64,000 bases of DNA from positions 186,001 through 250,000 of the forward strand of contig JAADKB010000011.1 of assembly GCA_009982845.1 (NCBI GenBank). Direction: 5' to 3'. Positions 44,374 through 57,600 of this stretch are shown here, one piece after another. The DNA is from Delphinella strobiligena (taxonomy: Eukaryota; Ascomycota; Dothideomycetes; Dothideales; Dothioraceae). The position numbers were made by a program, and so were the translations under genes. How positions within the stretch are numbered: position 1 is the first letter of the stretch; each line of letters opens with the position of its first letter. Under the pieces are notes generated by a model, which had not been told where the DNA came from, made no database searches, and saw only the letters and a list, made by a program, of their open reading frames with translations.

Positions 44374-45663
44374 TTAGCAGGCATACGCTATGTCGCGAGG
44401 TTGCAAGTCCTTCAAGGGAATTTGCGAACCGTCTGATTGTCTCCGTCCCGAGTTGTGGTCTGATTGCTCATCCGCGGTATTGGTATGAGCGTGCTTAGCG
44501 TCCTCCATGCTGGCAGAGTCGCTATCTGAGTCATTCACAAAGACTTGGATTTCGCGCTGTCGTGTGATTCCCTTTGTATCATTCTGGCGATCATGGTCGT
44601 TTTGTGATTGTGGTACATGGCCAGCACGGACAGTCGACGCCTGGCCACCCACGTAATCGTGACCAGTATCCAGTCCAATGGTCCTGGACTTTGAGCTGGT
44701 GTCTGGGAATGGTCGTCGTTCAGATGAGTCCGGATGCACGTCAATTTCTGAACTGCGCGCTGTCTTCACAATCAAATCGGCCATACTCATTTCGATGTTG
44801 AGCTTTGCCATGTATGCGATGGGATGGAACTGGATGTAAACAACCTGGTTGGGGAGCGACATGAGTCCCAAGAGCATAACCTATCATAGTTGTCAGAATC
44901 TTAGGAAGGGATGTACATAGGAATCAGTACTCACATCCATGCAGATGGATACAACACCAAGCCGACTGTAGTAGGCAACAAGGGTTTTGTACTTTTTGAG
45001 ACCATGGTGCTTGATAAGTCTGGCACTGACGACATGAATAAAGTACCAATTGAGACCAGCATCGACGAGACAGATCAAGACTTTAGATACGCGATCCCAG
45101 TATTTGTTGACATGGACGATTCTTTGAGAAGATCAGTACTGTTTGTTATACACAACAGAGAGCAGATAAGACGCACTTCGGATACGGGGGTGGGTCCATG
45201 TGAGCAGGAATCCAAATGCAGAAAACTACGATATTGATCGATGTGATGATGATAGCAGTGCCCCATTTCAGTTTCGTCGCCGTGGTTTTGCGCTCCGTAA
45301 AGATTGCAAGTCGATTGATGATGATTTGTAGCAGTAGCTGCACCTCGAAAACATAACAAAAGAGAATGAAAAATAGCACCACAGCCCTAAGAACGTCAGT
45401 AGGCTGAATAGGTGAATTCCTTCGATTGCGACGAACGTAGCGCCCAGCGTTCCGTTAAGGAACAACCAACCAAGTATCCCAATGATGAGGTTTGATACAA
45501 TCTCTCCCCAGACCATGTATATGTAGGCGCTCCGTAAAGGTGATTTGTTTGCTTTAGTTTGTCCAATGGCCTTCCATACTGTGAGAAGACCAAAACCGAG
45601 TGTAAAGCCAGCCGCAGCAGCAGCGAGCTGATAGTCTCCACTTGTTGATGCCATGCCTGGCAC
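44374..45663 (-). CDS. Multi-pass (about seven-TM) fungal membrane protein, four exons
   Basis: I read exons 45663-45437, 45386-45186, 45121-44935 and 44880-44374 on the minus strand, with introns of 50, 64 and 54 nt, all GT-AG and in phase, giving 373 residues. About seven hydrophobic helices are visible: LAAAAAGFTLGFGLLTVW, AYIYMVWGEIVSNLIIGILG, AVVLFFILFCYVFEVQLLLQ, IIITSINIVVFCIWIP, VLICLVDAGLNWYFIHVV, VVSICMDVMLLGLMSL and a shorter one. The segment QIIINR after helix 3 is common in a large fungal family of unknown function. The last 130 residues are hydrophilic, rich in Ser, Asp and Gln, and likely a cytosolic tail. The second Met (45654) is an alternative start. Function unknown; a receptor-like or plasma-membrane role is only a guess. 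Confidence 0.85.
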
Positions 45664-48420
45664 TCAGAAGAATGTCGTCTCAAAGAGCATGAGCTGTTAT
45701 AAGATGGATGCTATAAGATGGATGCACAAACGAAGGAGAGAAATTGAAAGCGAGTCAAACACCAGGGCTTGCCGGATTAATGAGTATGCTTAGCTCTAGG
45801 GCCTGGCGGGACTGGAGCCGCAACACAGCGGAAAAGCAGGCTTGTTCATAGTAGCGTGATGGCCTTGCGCATCGAGTGAGCCGATTATCTTATGCCCCGT
45901 CACCTTGACATTGTGTACCCCAGATCTTCCGATGCAAATCGTGAAATGAAGGCTCAGGCAGGGTTACCAGTAGAGTAGCAACGGTGGCTTCAGAACAGAG
46001 CCGTGGCGGACGTTCGTTGCCAATTGAGGAAGTTGGCGATACGAATATGCATGGAAAACGGGGTATAATAATCACACTGAATATGGCCCTCAAGTCGGAC
46101 GAGACATGCAGTGAGAGAAGGTTTTGACGGCGGGCGATCCGCCACGTGGGGTCCACAATAGCCATTGGTTGTTTCGAGTCAGGAGCTGATTTTCACCGGC
46201 ACTTGAGCGGACGTCCCATCGCTAAGACCATTCCTCGGTCTTTGTGGCCTGTGTTCTATATTATTCTTGATGCAAGTATGGATTCGTCACCTTGTATGAC
46301 AGCTGTCAGCCACTTGTCTGGAACAAGATGGATTGACCTTGATATTCGGAGGGGTGCCGTGGACTTCACTCGCAGAACAAGAATGAGTGCGATTGAGACT
46401 CGAGTGATCCGCGGGTCACACGAACGCATGATACTCCGTGTCTGCTGAGCAAACGGAACGGCCGACTGTCCGAGTCAGATGCACGCCAGATCTCTTGTCC
46501 GTGGCTCCAAAACACACGGACTTCAAAACTCGTTATTGTTTCTTACGTACGCAGAACCTTAAGCGAAGGCCGTCTCAGCTAGAACACCACAATTCTTCTT
46601 GTAGAGGAAGTGGAGCCCGGCAATAACCACAGCGCCAAATTACCGAGTCTTGTTTGTCGAAAATCTAGACTCCGCTTCATAGTCTATGAAGATGAGATTT
46701 GTCATATGTCAGTTTTGAAGATCCATACGGTTGCCGAGACCCGGGCGAGAATAGAGCCATTGTGTCTAGATGTGACTACAAAACTAGAGAAGAGTGTTGA
46801 GCTGCTGTTGTTGAAGGTACAAGAGCATGAATGTGTATGAGAATCCTTAAACTCGGATTTAGAGCGTAGCACCCTCGAGATACAGATGTATGATGCAGCA
46901 ACTCACATGAAATACCGCATTGCCGTGTTATAGTAATCCGTGTATGAGTACGCCTCCTTCCGCAGCAGGGGCGCTGACACATGTGTCCCAAATTGCTATA
47001 TCGAGGGATCTCGACTCACTACCACGATACCCCTGGTTGGAAGTATGTTGTATTGTGTAGAATGAGACGGGATGGAGATAACGTCACTGCCATAGGGTCA
47101 CGGAACATCTCATGACTGACATAGATGACTAGCCCTAGTTCTCTGATCATGAAACCTTCTTTACAGCTACTCAAGATCAGTTGCGGGTAGATCTCAGGAA
47201 CGTCGCTTTGGTCCGCAACCGAGATCAATACAGCACCAGGGACCTTCCTTATTAGTCAATCTGCTACGCGAGCGCAAGGAGCAGAGGTTTGTGGCAGCGC
47301 AGGGTGAAATCCACTGTACCTGAAATACACTGTGCAAGTGCCTACGCAGCTATGCCAGGACTTTGTCTGCCCCCACAATCCCGTGTGTTTGCTCTTTCAT
47401 GCCACACATGCTCACTGGCCGCTTACAATTGTTTCAGTCGACCTCGGCACAGTCGGAGACTGACAATGTGCCGCAAGGCGACGTCTCTTGTATGAGCTGT
47501 GTTGGGGAGCCGTCTCCGGGATCTGCGTGTCGGAATCAATCAAAGCCAAAGACCTTCTTTACCAAAGATGGTGACGTTTCAGATCATGGGCGATCTGGGC
47601 TAGCATTCCGGTGGATGGCGGGGGCAGAAATGTCTGCCGCCGTGGTTTAGAGGATCAATAAGGCCCAAGGCCACGCTAGCACGAGTCATGAGTTAATGCA
47701 TGTACATGCGACACGCGACGGGTCGCAGGCTCGGGATAGCCGATTATGGATCTCATATTAGGCAAGGATCTCATATCAGGCAAGAACTCACGACACACAG
47801 CTTGTTCGAGTGAGATGGCGAGGGCAAATGATGTGTGTGATTGAGAATTTTTTCCTTGTACCCTAAGCCAGACTCACTACTAGACGACGAGCCAAGACCA
47901 GCATGGTTTCAGCTCCAGTCTTCAAGCCCCACAGATGTCAGAAGATTAGCACATTATCGATACGACACTCACTCGGCGACAAGGATTCCAGGTATTTCCG
48001 CATATTAATATTTTCATTTTCCATTGCAGTCAAAGCACCTGCTCGAGCCTACAAAAACGTTTCGGCGGATTGTCCTTGGCAATTCGCAACTGCCGTATCT
48101 TAGACTGTTTGTTCAATACTTCTACGTTGGAGCTCAGCTGCTTTGCGCTGCAACTTCGGAGGCAGTCGAGGCCGGATATCACAACAGCCTGACTGCCGGC
48201 CGTGCCCTTCTGTAATTGAATGAAATGTCAAGAGATAGCGAGCGTAGTAGCCAAAACCCGTATCAATCTTCTCATCATGACTTTGCTCGTCGCCTTATGA
48301 CCAAAGCTAAGTTGCTTCTGTTATGATGTCTCTGAATTTTTTGTAGTTTTGGTTCTCAGCCATGCTGCATTCATATCGCGATCACATTGAATTGATGTCT
48401 TACGAGTTCCTCAATCAGTG
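45664..48420. other. 2.8-kb stretch without a supported gene
   Basis: An 18-bp direct repeat (TATAAGATGGATGC) lies at about 45696 and 45711 in the promoter of the membrane-protein gene. Frames such as 46146-46448 plus, 47019-47228 minus and 47363-47650 plus carry no domain I recognise. Confidence 0.4.
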
Positions 48421-49195
48421 TTGGCTGACCAGCGTCACAGTCGCTCGGGAAAGGTCCCATAAGCCGCTTGCAGCAGCTCTTATCTACGAGATCCGTCCCT
48501 AGCACAGAGCTCTGTGCGCTTTACCTTCATCGCATCAGCAACTATGATACGCGCGGTCTGTTCTTGAATTCGATACTTCTCATAAATCCAAATCTTTTCG
48601 CCGTAGCCGCCGCCTCGGATGCCCGCCGTGCACGGCTTCTGCGGATGTCCAACCTAATGAAAATACTCATCTGGCTAAATTATTGAAAGAAGCGGGTGTT
48701 GTCGTGATTGGAAAGACAAACATGTCTTCCATAGCTTTCGGAGGAATGCAGCGAGGTCTGTATGGATGTGCAGAATCGCCATACAACTCAGATTATCTGA
48801 CTGCCGCCTTCTCTTCTGTCTCCTCCGATGGTTCTGCCACCTCGACCGCAGCACCTTTTTCTGCTCTCGGTCCTGACACAAAAGCACAAGGTGATTTTTG
48901 GGGGGAGCAGATCCTCCTTTCTTTGCCAGACGTTCCAGTACCAACAAGGCAACAAACAGATATGGCAAGATCGTCTCTCAAATTAACACCATGGCCGCTG
49001 CACTTATCGAACTGGAATATCGGCGTAAGCAGCTCCAATCACACCTCTCGACGCCGGTCAGCCTGGGTACGGGAAGCGGAAAAATGGGAATGTTCTAGCA
49101 ACCAAGATTATGGTGAGTCTGTTGGCCAAAGCAGAAGACGGTGTGATCAAGGGCGATGTGGGTCCCCATGTAGTAGTCATCTCTACTGTGTTTGA
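48420..49195 (+). pseudogene. Amidase-signature family remnant
   Basis: Two pieces in different frames match an amidase. 48468-48686 reads LLSTRSVPSTELCALYLHRI and LNSILLINPNLFAVAAASDARRA, the N-terminal helices before the amidase core. 48683-48880 reads LKEAGVVVIGKTNMSSIAF and then SDYLTAAFSSVSSDGSATS, which corresponds to 'GKTNMSe' and the Gly/Ser-rich signature that holds the catalytic serines. About 60-80 residues expected between the pieces, including the catalytic Lys, are missing, and the normal GSSSG is altered (VSSDG). Downstream only fragments remain. Amidases hydrolyse amides via a Ser-cisSer-Lys triad, so this copy should be inactive. Confidence 0.7.
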
Positions 49196-50754
49196 GCCGC
49201 AAAAATGTCGATTTTATCGACTTCGAGCATCACCAACAACTTTCATACGGCGCTGAGTCCTCGATCTCTGGGAGCATGCCTGTTGTTGAGACCACGATAG
49301 AAAATGCACTGTGAGTTGGAGAAATGAATGAGGCATATAGACTCCATGTTCCCAACTTGATTCCTACCACCTAGACCAAGACGTTACCCTGTCGTTCCTT
49401 CCACCCACAAACTTTGCTCCCACCCACCATGCCTGTTCCGTGATACATCGAGGAAACAGATCCGCAGCAGCGGGTTAAGAAACCCACAACATCCCGTTCG
49501 TGAATGCAGTCGCCTTTGAGCCCAGGAAAGACAAAACGCTCCGTGATACCGTGGACTCGAATCAAGCTGAATAGGCAGAATGAGATCTTCCATTCTACTG
49601 TGTATCTTCTACAAACTTCGGACTCGCTGATCAGGACTTGCGATCTGGTTTGAAGTGTAGAAAGCAGGTGTAAATGAGCTGCTTCGATTGTGATCCTTCG
49701 AGCATTGTAGTCCATTAGACGATGTTTGAGTTTCGAATTTACGGATCCTACTGACTCGAGATGGCAGATTTGCTTAGCTTGCGGATGGAATGAAGCTCGC
49801 TCTGCGCGACTTGAGATGAAGGATATACAATTTGAATGGTTTGCCATTGCGGAAGGGGGTTGCGGAATGCAGGGGCTTCCGAGTGCGCTTCCGTACGGAG
49901 ATCAACGAGAATCGTCATGATACTGCTTCAAGAGAAAAGGAGACGGCTTGTCGAAACTTCGGTCAAGTATTGTGACCTTGAAGAACTGCCCCCGGGACTG
50001 GCGCTGGACGTGGCGTTATAGGAGTACTGCGCTCCAGAATGAGCGTTGAGTATTTGCAAGAGGTGGCTATCACTTCTTGATCAGATGGGTCTGTTGATCG
50101 AGAAGAGATGCTAACCTTAGGCTTGTTGCGTCGAGCAGCTCACAAGCTAGTTCAGAAGCAGTGAGGTCTTGTATCCTCATCAAGAGCTACGCCACGAAAG
50201 ATCACGCGTCTCCGCTGAAGTCTAGCCTGGAGCTTTATCGGCTTTGCGTAAGTCAGACTGTAGACACTAGTTATCCCAGAGACGTTCGAGACTGGGTGTC
50301 GAGCCGCTCAACGCATTCATTGGAGGGTGAGCATCATAGGATTTTTGAGATCGATCAACACTGCACTGGCTCACTGTCAAGAGAAAAGAAGAGGCTTTTG
50401 AAGGAATACTTCAGATTATGTTTTGTTCTCGCGGAACTTGTTCTGCATTATGCATGACAGCGCCATATGGCGATGCTGGAAATACCAGCCAGCTAGAAGC
50501 GACTCCGATGTCATCCTGCATATCTCAGAGTCTGAATATGGAGATATTGGTATTTGTGAATGGAATGTGGAAATGCCTCTGAGCAATATCCCTTTTTGTT
50601 GCCTGAAGTCGTGAAAGATTCATTGAGTGTGTCGAAAATAAGTTCCTCCCAAAATTCAACTGCGTGCACATTAATCATCCGAACGGTCGTCATAAAGTTG
50701 AAGATAATATGCTTTGCCTGCTTTCTGAAAGGAACACTCCAAGATGAGGTCCTT
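49196..50754. other. 1.6-kb stretch without a supported gene
   Basis: Frames of 60-158 residues occur on both strands (49371-49847 minus is the longest) without recognised domains. Some could be further debris of the amidase locus. Confidence 0.35.
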
Positions 50755-51556
50755 CTATTGCAGGATTCGGACAAACTCTTCGTCTGTTACCGGCACCGTC
50801 AGTATTGAGAACATTTACCGCCTCCATCTGACTCACAGTCGATGCTTCCATCACCGTTCTTGTCGGCTTCCTTGATCATCTCATCAATCTCGGCGGATGA
50901 CAGGTCTTCTCCGAGTGCTTTCATGACATCACGAAGCTCATCTGCATTGATAGTACCACTTCCATCGCGATCAAAGATTCGGAAAGCCTCGCGAAGCTCA
51001 GAATCGGTATCAGACGTCTTTACTTTACGAGACATAATCGCAAAGAATTCTGGGCTAGGTTAGCAGCTGTGATGGAGCACAATGATTTCAACACTGAGAT
51101 ACCATCGAACTCGATAACGCCGTTGTTGTCGACATCGATCTCGGCGACGATGTCTTGGAGATCTTCGTTGCTAGGATTGAGGCCGAGCGAGCGCATGACC
51201 TCGCCAAGCTCCTCGACCGAGATGCTTCCTACAAGTCCAAATATGATCAGTATCACTCTTGAAACCATATCGTAATGCAACATCAAAAAATTCAGAATGA
51301 AGTCTTTGGCTTCCAGAGCTCTGTTGACAGGTGGTACGTGACACTGAAAAGGGTTGCCTACCATCACCATCTTTGTCCTACAGGGCACACATGTCAGCGA
51401 TCAGATTGTGGTTGACACGCAATATGTGGTTGGTGACATACGAATAGTCTGAACACCTCCTTCAGCTCCTTCATCTGCTCATCATCAAAGCCTTCAGCCT
51501 GGGCGGTGAGCAATTAGCCGCTGAGCGAACTGCCAAGAAGCCGCCAAACAAACCAT
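50755..51556 (-). CDS. Calmodulin-like protein, six exons, four EF-hands
   Basis: I read exons 51556-51554 (ATG only), 51498-51442, 51377-51362 (16 nt), 51228-51103, 51049-50837 and 50783-50755 on the minus strand, with five GT-AG introns, all in phase, giving 147 residues. Four EF-hand loops are seen: DKDGDGSISVEE, DVDNNGVIEFDE, DRDGSGTINADE and DKNGDGSIDYEE, each with Asp/Asn at calcium positions 1, 3 and 5 and Glu at 12. The length equals calmodulin, but sequence differs throughout (AEGFDDEQMKELKEVFRLF start, VRILQ end), so it is a calmodulin-like paralogue rather than the canonical gene. The tiny first exon is typical of fungal calmodulin genes. All loops look competent to bind calcium. 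Intron density is high for its size. Confidence 0.9.
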
Positions 51557-53187
51557 TTTTATCTTCCCTTCTTTGCTGGGTCTGCAATCAAGATTAGTGC
51601 AGATATTGAATTTCCACAAGCAAGATATGACCTGCTAAGATATCTTGTAGTGTGGATGAATGTTATGATCGCCTTTTTTTTATTGCCTTGAGGGGTTAGA
51701 GCTTCGAACGCCAAGGCTCGATCGCCTTACCTGCGTAGACAATGCCGCGGCCCCCACGAACTGCGTCATCGCTCTACTCGGACCTGATTATTGGATCTAA
51801 TCAACCTACAAGGCTGGGGTATATACCATCTACATATCAAGGCGAAAATTGACCGGTCATTTGCAGCAACCACTTAGCCTATCCACGCGGCTTCCATGCA
51901 CAAGGCGCATGGCAGTGGTCCTGAGCTGACGTGAGCGGGACCATAGAGCGGAGCAGAGGATGGCCTTTGATTGGGCTCTCCACTTCCCCTCTCACAAACA
52001 ACCACCGCTGGTGTCACATTCGAAGCTGATCTTGAAACGCAGCTGAAATTACATGATCGACCCGTGGATAATGTAGCTATCAGCTCCATAATACCTACTT
52101 ATCCTCCGACTCATTTGGATGCGTCACTGCCAGCCCAAAGCCCGTTTGATGTGTCATCGCCCGGTAGCTCAGACGGCTTCTCAGAACCTTCGTTATACCA
52201 TGCTTCCCTATACGACCCGTTAGACACTATGTTGACTTGTCAAAAATTGATGGCCATCCGTTGCAGATCGCCAACTGTCCTCTGTCCTGCTACGTATGAG
52301 CTCGAAGCCTGTAAGAATCGTGAGGCAGGGTCCTCACGTTTGCAGGGATCTCGACGGTTCTTAGACAGAGCGAGCCTTGTATCATGGTGGGCTGTGTTTA
52401 ATGAGGCTGCATCCTCGATCTTGAATGCCATTGTTTGCTGCATTGATGCGCCCGCATCGTTTATCGACGTTCGAGGTGATAGCGTATCTCGAGTGCTTCC
52501 ACGAGATCGCAAGACCAGGACCTCGTTCTCTCGGATAGTGGGAAGTTTTGGATTTCCAAGTGCATAGCCTCGTAAGATATTGGCATTGCCATTCATTTCG
52601 CCTGCCTTGAGAATGTAGAGGAGAAGACGACATCGATTGCGGAGGAAGTGTGATGAGCTGAGCAAGAGTGATTAAATCATGGTGGTGCCATGCAGGAGCT
52701 ATTAGCCTGTTCCAGGTAGCGGACATTTGCTGTAGACCCACAAGCTGCACAACCCCGCAAATACCAATTCCAAGTGGCGAGAGTCGCTATGAGGAAGCAG
52801 GTTGTTTTGTCCTTCAGAGAACTTGAATCCTGCCTTGGGGAAACCCTGAAATGATTTGCTGTCCACTTGCCTGGGTCGGTGCTCCTTGGGTGTCAATTCG
52901 ACATGGAGCCACCTTTGCAGAGTGCATTATCGACGGGGAACAACTGTTCGTACGTCGTGTATATCTAATATCTATAGTATTGTTTAAATTGCCACATCGC
53001 TACATAAGATCTTCACGGTTCCGATGGATTGTGATAAGTGGAAATCTTGTGGTTCGAACGTCTGATGTCATCCGAAACATATTTACAAAAGTTAATGGTC
53101 ATGATGAAAAGGTAAAGAAATGGTATCTCGAAATGAAAATCAAAGCCATCAAGCCAACTCCGCATGTCAGCCAGCCCTGTCGTCCAC
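51557..53187. other. Intergenic with one doubtful ORF
   Basis: A plus-strand frame at 51971-52567 (198 residues, MGSPLPLSQTTTAGVTFEAD) overlaps minus-strand frames at 52240-52750. No family is recognised and no strand is clearly favoured. The right end is the 3' flank of the GPCR gene. Confidence 0.35.
51971..52567 (+). CDS. Hypothetical ORF, 198 residues
   Basis: The intronless frame starts MGSPLPLSQTTTAGVTFE. It has a Pro/Ser-rich stretch (PTYPPTHLDASLPAQSP) and a weakly hydrophobic segment (WWAVFNEAASSILNAIVCC). I see no domain. Amino-acid use is plausible for a protein, but chance ORFs of this length are possible at this base composition. Confidence 0.25.
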   Translation: MGSPLPLSQTTTAGVTFEADLETQLKLHDRPVDNVAISSIIPTYPPTHLDASLPAQSPFDVSSPGSSDGFSEPSLYHASLYDPLDTMLTCQKLMAIRCRSPTVLCPATYELEACKNREAGSSRLQGSRRFLDRASLVSWWAVFNEAASSILNAIVCCIDAPASFIDVRGDSVSRVLPRDRKTRTSFSRIVGSFGFPSA

Positions 53188-54682
53188 TTATGAGCTACTT
53201 GAGAAGTTTCGGAAGCCACTCCTGTTGGTCGAATTGGCGGGTGTGCTGGTTCCAAGGCCCGAGTGGAGGGAGTGGCCATCCTCGCTGTGGTCATCCAAGG
53301 CAGTAGTGGTGACAAGAACGTCAGAGGCAAACTTCACTGCCTTCTCATTGTCTCTCTCCGGTACTGTACTGTTATTGATGCCGATGATGGGATCGAGGCT
53401 TCCAGTCGGGCTGTGACTGTGTCGCTCAAAATTATGGTAGACTGTTTTCTTTGTCTGTCTGCCACGATCGTCTTCGTCATCACTTGGTATATCAAGCACG
53501 TGACCTGTTACAGTGACAGTACGTGTCTGTGTGATGCCGGCAGTTCCCATATCCGAAAGGCTGAGGACGTTGCCACTCTTGTCGCTACCCTTGCCAGCGC
53601 CGCCACGTCTGCTTCCAGCGTTAGGGTCACCGGCAAGAAGAGTTTTTCGTGTCAAAGTGTACAACAGGGCGTCGACAAAGCCAGAACTAGCAAGAAGGGA
53701 TCCAGCAATACACTGGTATACGTTCGGGAGCTCCTGACCGTGGTGAGCCATACTCCACATACGACCAGCTGATAATGGTAGAGTGAGAACGATGTAAAAG
53801 AACGGATAAAGAACCATGAGCCTCGCAGCACGGTCTACCTTAGCAAAGGTGTCTGACTGTTCTCGTAGGTGCGGCACAATAGCCTTCATGGCTGCCTTCA
53901 GTTGAAGTAAGACGGCGATGTAGACAACGATGGTTCCAAACTGGACGATAAAGACCCAGATGTAGTGAAGAGCAAGACGGTCAGTCTCATAGTCAGGACT
54001 GGCCCAGCACCAAGCTCCGGCTTTTACAAAATAGTGGTGGCCATATCTAAGAACATGTTAGCGAAACGAGGCAGGGCTCACGTATGACTGTCAATGTACA
54101 AACCTGCCAGGTCCGATGATAGTAAGGGTCAGGCCAAAGACCCAGACACCAATCACGACAATAAGAAACGTGGTATGCTCGAGTCGCCGACCCTTGACGG
54201 CAGTGTAAAATGTGTGCAAAGCAATAGCCATGACGAAGAATGCAGATGTGAGGTCTCCAATGTTGAGGAGAAATCCTTGAGCAAAGCAAGGCGTGGAAGG
54301 AGCCAGCATTGCGTTCTCCCGGATCCAGTGGAAGGAGAATAGGAAAGAGACTGCTTGTAGGAAGTCTGCTATCAGGAGATTCATGATCAAAACAACATAT
54401 TGGTTGTAACCGACGAAGCTGTACAGGTGTCAGCCTAATCGTAAGCGCAGTGGAAGATTTCACTGACACTTTGTAATGTCGCTGCCAAGTTGTCATGCGG
54501 TATATAATAAAAGTGAGAAGTGCCAGGCTTGCCATTGTGGACGCCAGGCCAAGTAGTCCTGTGCCATAGAGTCCTCGACGGAGTTCAATTGGAAGTGGAG
54601 CCTGACTATAAGGGTATGGATAATACCCTTTCGGGATGCTGTCGAGTCCCATGGCTTCTTTGTTCCAGTATGCCTGCCGCAC
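53188..54682 (-). CDS. G-protein-coupled receptor, Git3/cAMP-receptor-like, three exons
   Basis: I read exons 54682-54468, 54418-54104 and 54046-53188 on the minus strand with 49- and 57-nt introns in phase, giving 462 residues (452 if the second Met at 54652 starts). Seven membrane helices are visible in order: GLLGLASTMASLALLTFII, YVVLIMNLLIADFLQAVSFL, DLTSAFFVMAIALHTFY, TTFLIVVIGVWVFGLTLTII, IWVFIVQFGTIVVYIAVLL, LMVLYPFFYIVLTLPLSAGR and CIAGSLLASSGFVDALLYTL. The 'GYNQYVVLI.NLL.AD' block in helix 2 and Cys pair (PCFAQG, AWCWAS) are typical of fungal nutrient-sensing Git3 or cAMP-receptor-like GPCRs that act through G-alpha on cAMP signalling. The third cytoplasmic loop is short, which favours the cAMP-receptor-like class. 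A long Ser/Thr/Asp-rich cytosolic tail follows. Confidence 0.9.
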
Positions 54683-57600
54683 TATGGCGCTGAAGAGACC
54701 GAGGTGCGGTTTGTGCCAGATGGCGGGACGGTGACAGCTTTTGAATATCTCACACGTGGAGAGTTAGTTAAAGAGAACCAGTGTGTATATGATTGAGAGC
54801 CGTGTATTTTAACGTATAAAAGAATGATGAAACAGAAGGAGGACTAACGAAGGTGAGCCAGTGAAGCAGTAGACAATCTATACGTTCAGCGAAGAGCACT
54901 GTCCCTATGTAGTCCGGCCCACAGCTTGCATTGAACTTGCATTGAACTTGGCTACGTGCCAGTGGAGCACTAGAGCCCGGTGCAAGATCATACTTCGAAC
55001 TGGACCCCGTTTCATCTGCTGGCGAAGAAGCTAGCTCGCGTGCTAAGCTTCTGGGGTACGGCGATGGAATGCAGCCTAAATGATGGTACGCCAATCTAGG
55101 AAATAATCAGCTAGATCTACCTCGCCAGTTGAAGGGCAGATAAATTACGAGTAACCTAATATCCGCGGGAAGGGCCTGAATAAGCCGCACCCTGCCATAA
55201 TTTTCGATTGCAAGTAGTCATGGTAGGTTGGTAGGCTAAATTGAGCTCTTCCGCTTTGCATTTGTGGCAGCGATCGTCAGAAGCAGGCGCTGCCCTGATT
55301 CCCCGTGTGCAGAACCCCTAACGTGGATGCAGGGAAGGACTCATCAGCCACTTTCGAAACCCCTGCTTCATGGAATGGTGGCTTTCTGTCTACGAGTAGC
55401 CAGGTTCTCGATCGGACTGTCGAGCGCACCGGCCATAATTCTGTGACATGTTTTTGAAGACATCCACAAGAATGTTGAGACGAGAGCTGAAAATACCGAG
55501 GCTGCGGCTCTTGTACGCAGTGTGGGATCCAGATCGGGGATGGTCGAGTCAGTGTGAGACTCCGTCCTCGGCACGTAGGCCAATGACTCATGGCACTTTC
55601 AGGTTCCAACTTCCAATACCAAGGGCTGAACCGTCTGGGCCAGATGGCTGGGAACCCTAACAGAACCATGTGCCGATTAGATGATGGCACGAGTTACTAT
55701 AGCTTTCGCAATGGGCTCGCCTATACCAACGCAACAGGTAATGACTCACTATGTCAAGCAAGGCAATGCGAAATAACCCCGGTCGCAGCTGACATGGAAG
55801 GTGCCATGAGCAGATCGTAGTTGCAGACCTTCTACATTCAAACCATGATCGACAAGGTCCTCTTAATTTTCATTATTCTGCGGGCGTAGTTTATTGGGTA
55901 GCTGACCCCGCAAGACCGTTTCCCCCGTAGTTCTTCCGTCTAGTGGGAAAACCGGCTATGGAGGACTCCGCACAATTTTATCTTTTACAATTGATGATTC
56001 CACTGATTCGCTGGTGATCCCGGTGATCCCCTAATAGTCCTTTGTCTGACAAAATTCTGATATGCGTACCCGCACCTATATCCAAGCAGTATCCATACCA
56101 CAAAGGATGTCGTATCGATTTCTTCCCTACGCTTGTGTTCATGTCGTGTGTGCGGATGGGGACACTAGTCCTCACCGATTAATCGCCATTCTCAGGGCTA
56201 ATTCTTGATTGAACACAACCTAGTAATGCTCAAACAACTAATGGTCCGAAACTATGCGCAGCTCCGCGTAATGACCTTTTCCGGCTCCCATTCATAAAGA
56301 AAGAGGCGAAAGCACAGACATTGAGTACCGATTCATGTAATGGCCATTGTCGCCCTCAATCCAATCATCGCGACGAGACCGGCCATACAACTTTTCCATC
56401 CGCGCGTTTACAAGACACCATCTGGCTGGGGTACGTGGACGACAGCACTTCTATAGCACTACCGGGTCATCGGGCCGTCGGCAAGAGCAGCGCTCACCAG
56501 CAAATTGATTATGCCGGCTTTTCACATTGCACAATTGTGCCCGTCGACACTCTCACGATCCTTCGCGTAAGCCTATATCTAAACAGTGAAAAATTAAATC
56601 CACTCAATCGCGCTCGGTGCGAAGCGTGAACCGCGTGCTCAATTACGCCTTACGTGCCCGCGAGTCATCACTGCTACTTCTGTCAACAAATTATGTCACC
56701 TAGTCGTGATTTAGCACCATCTTGCCAACAGAAACCAAGGACGAAGACAACTCCTCACAGCCAGGGGAATTTAGTAACTTCAATGGATTCAGAGTTCGAC
56801 TCTACCAGATAGCTAACTGCATCCTCCACGTTTTACTCTTCAATGATCTCTGTAGGCTACAACCGCCTTCCTCAAGGCAGGTAGGGCGAACAGCAGATCT
56901 AAAAAGCCAGAAGAGGAATGATGTGGCACTGGGAGAGACCTTACTACCCTCTATGACCCTGCCCATCCGTCCTAGTGGCAGGAACGCCGTAAATACTGCC
57001 TGCTAAGCAGCGTAGTACCTTGCTGTTCATGCCCATGACTCTGGCACTGGCTACTCAAGTGACACTAATAACGAACTTCGAAATCGGCATCCCTCAATGC
57101 ACCTTACCAGTACAACATGGACAATATAACCACCTACATCCTTCGAACGGGAATGCGGCAAGTTCGTGTCGTTTACATAAGGTCTAGCAGACTAGAGCAC
57201 GAGCTGAATCGGATGGGATTCAATTCCCGTCAAATGGCGTCTGGTGGGGGAAGTGGGATAGTCTCTGAATACGACGATCCATTGGAGTGCGTGCCCTTTC
57301 CTGTCAAGAGCTCAAGACAAGATCAGCCGGGTGCAGATCAAGACCATCCACAGCTGATCTTTTGAGGGAAACCAACGGAAGAGAACAAACGGGATCTTAC
57401 CAGAACTCCCATTCAAAATACTTGTACCATTCTGATGCTCTTTCCTCGGGCGAGGCATAGTGGCGATAAGTATGCATGTTTGCGACGACGCTGACACTGG
57501 ATCATTCTAGCTTATACAACCAACCCTACCTGATTGTTGTCGGTAACATGCTATAACACTGCTGCTATGCAGCGGGCTGAATGTCAAGGATATCTCCCGA

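Noticed and set aside
52240..52750. Minus-strand frames opposite the 51971-52567 ORF
   Set aside because: No domain and no splice-consistent extension; neither strand can be supported strongly.
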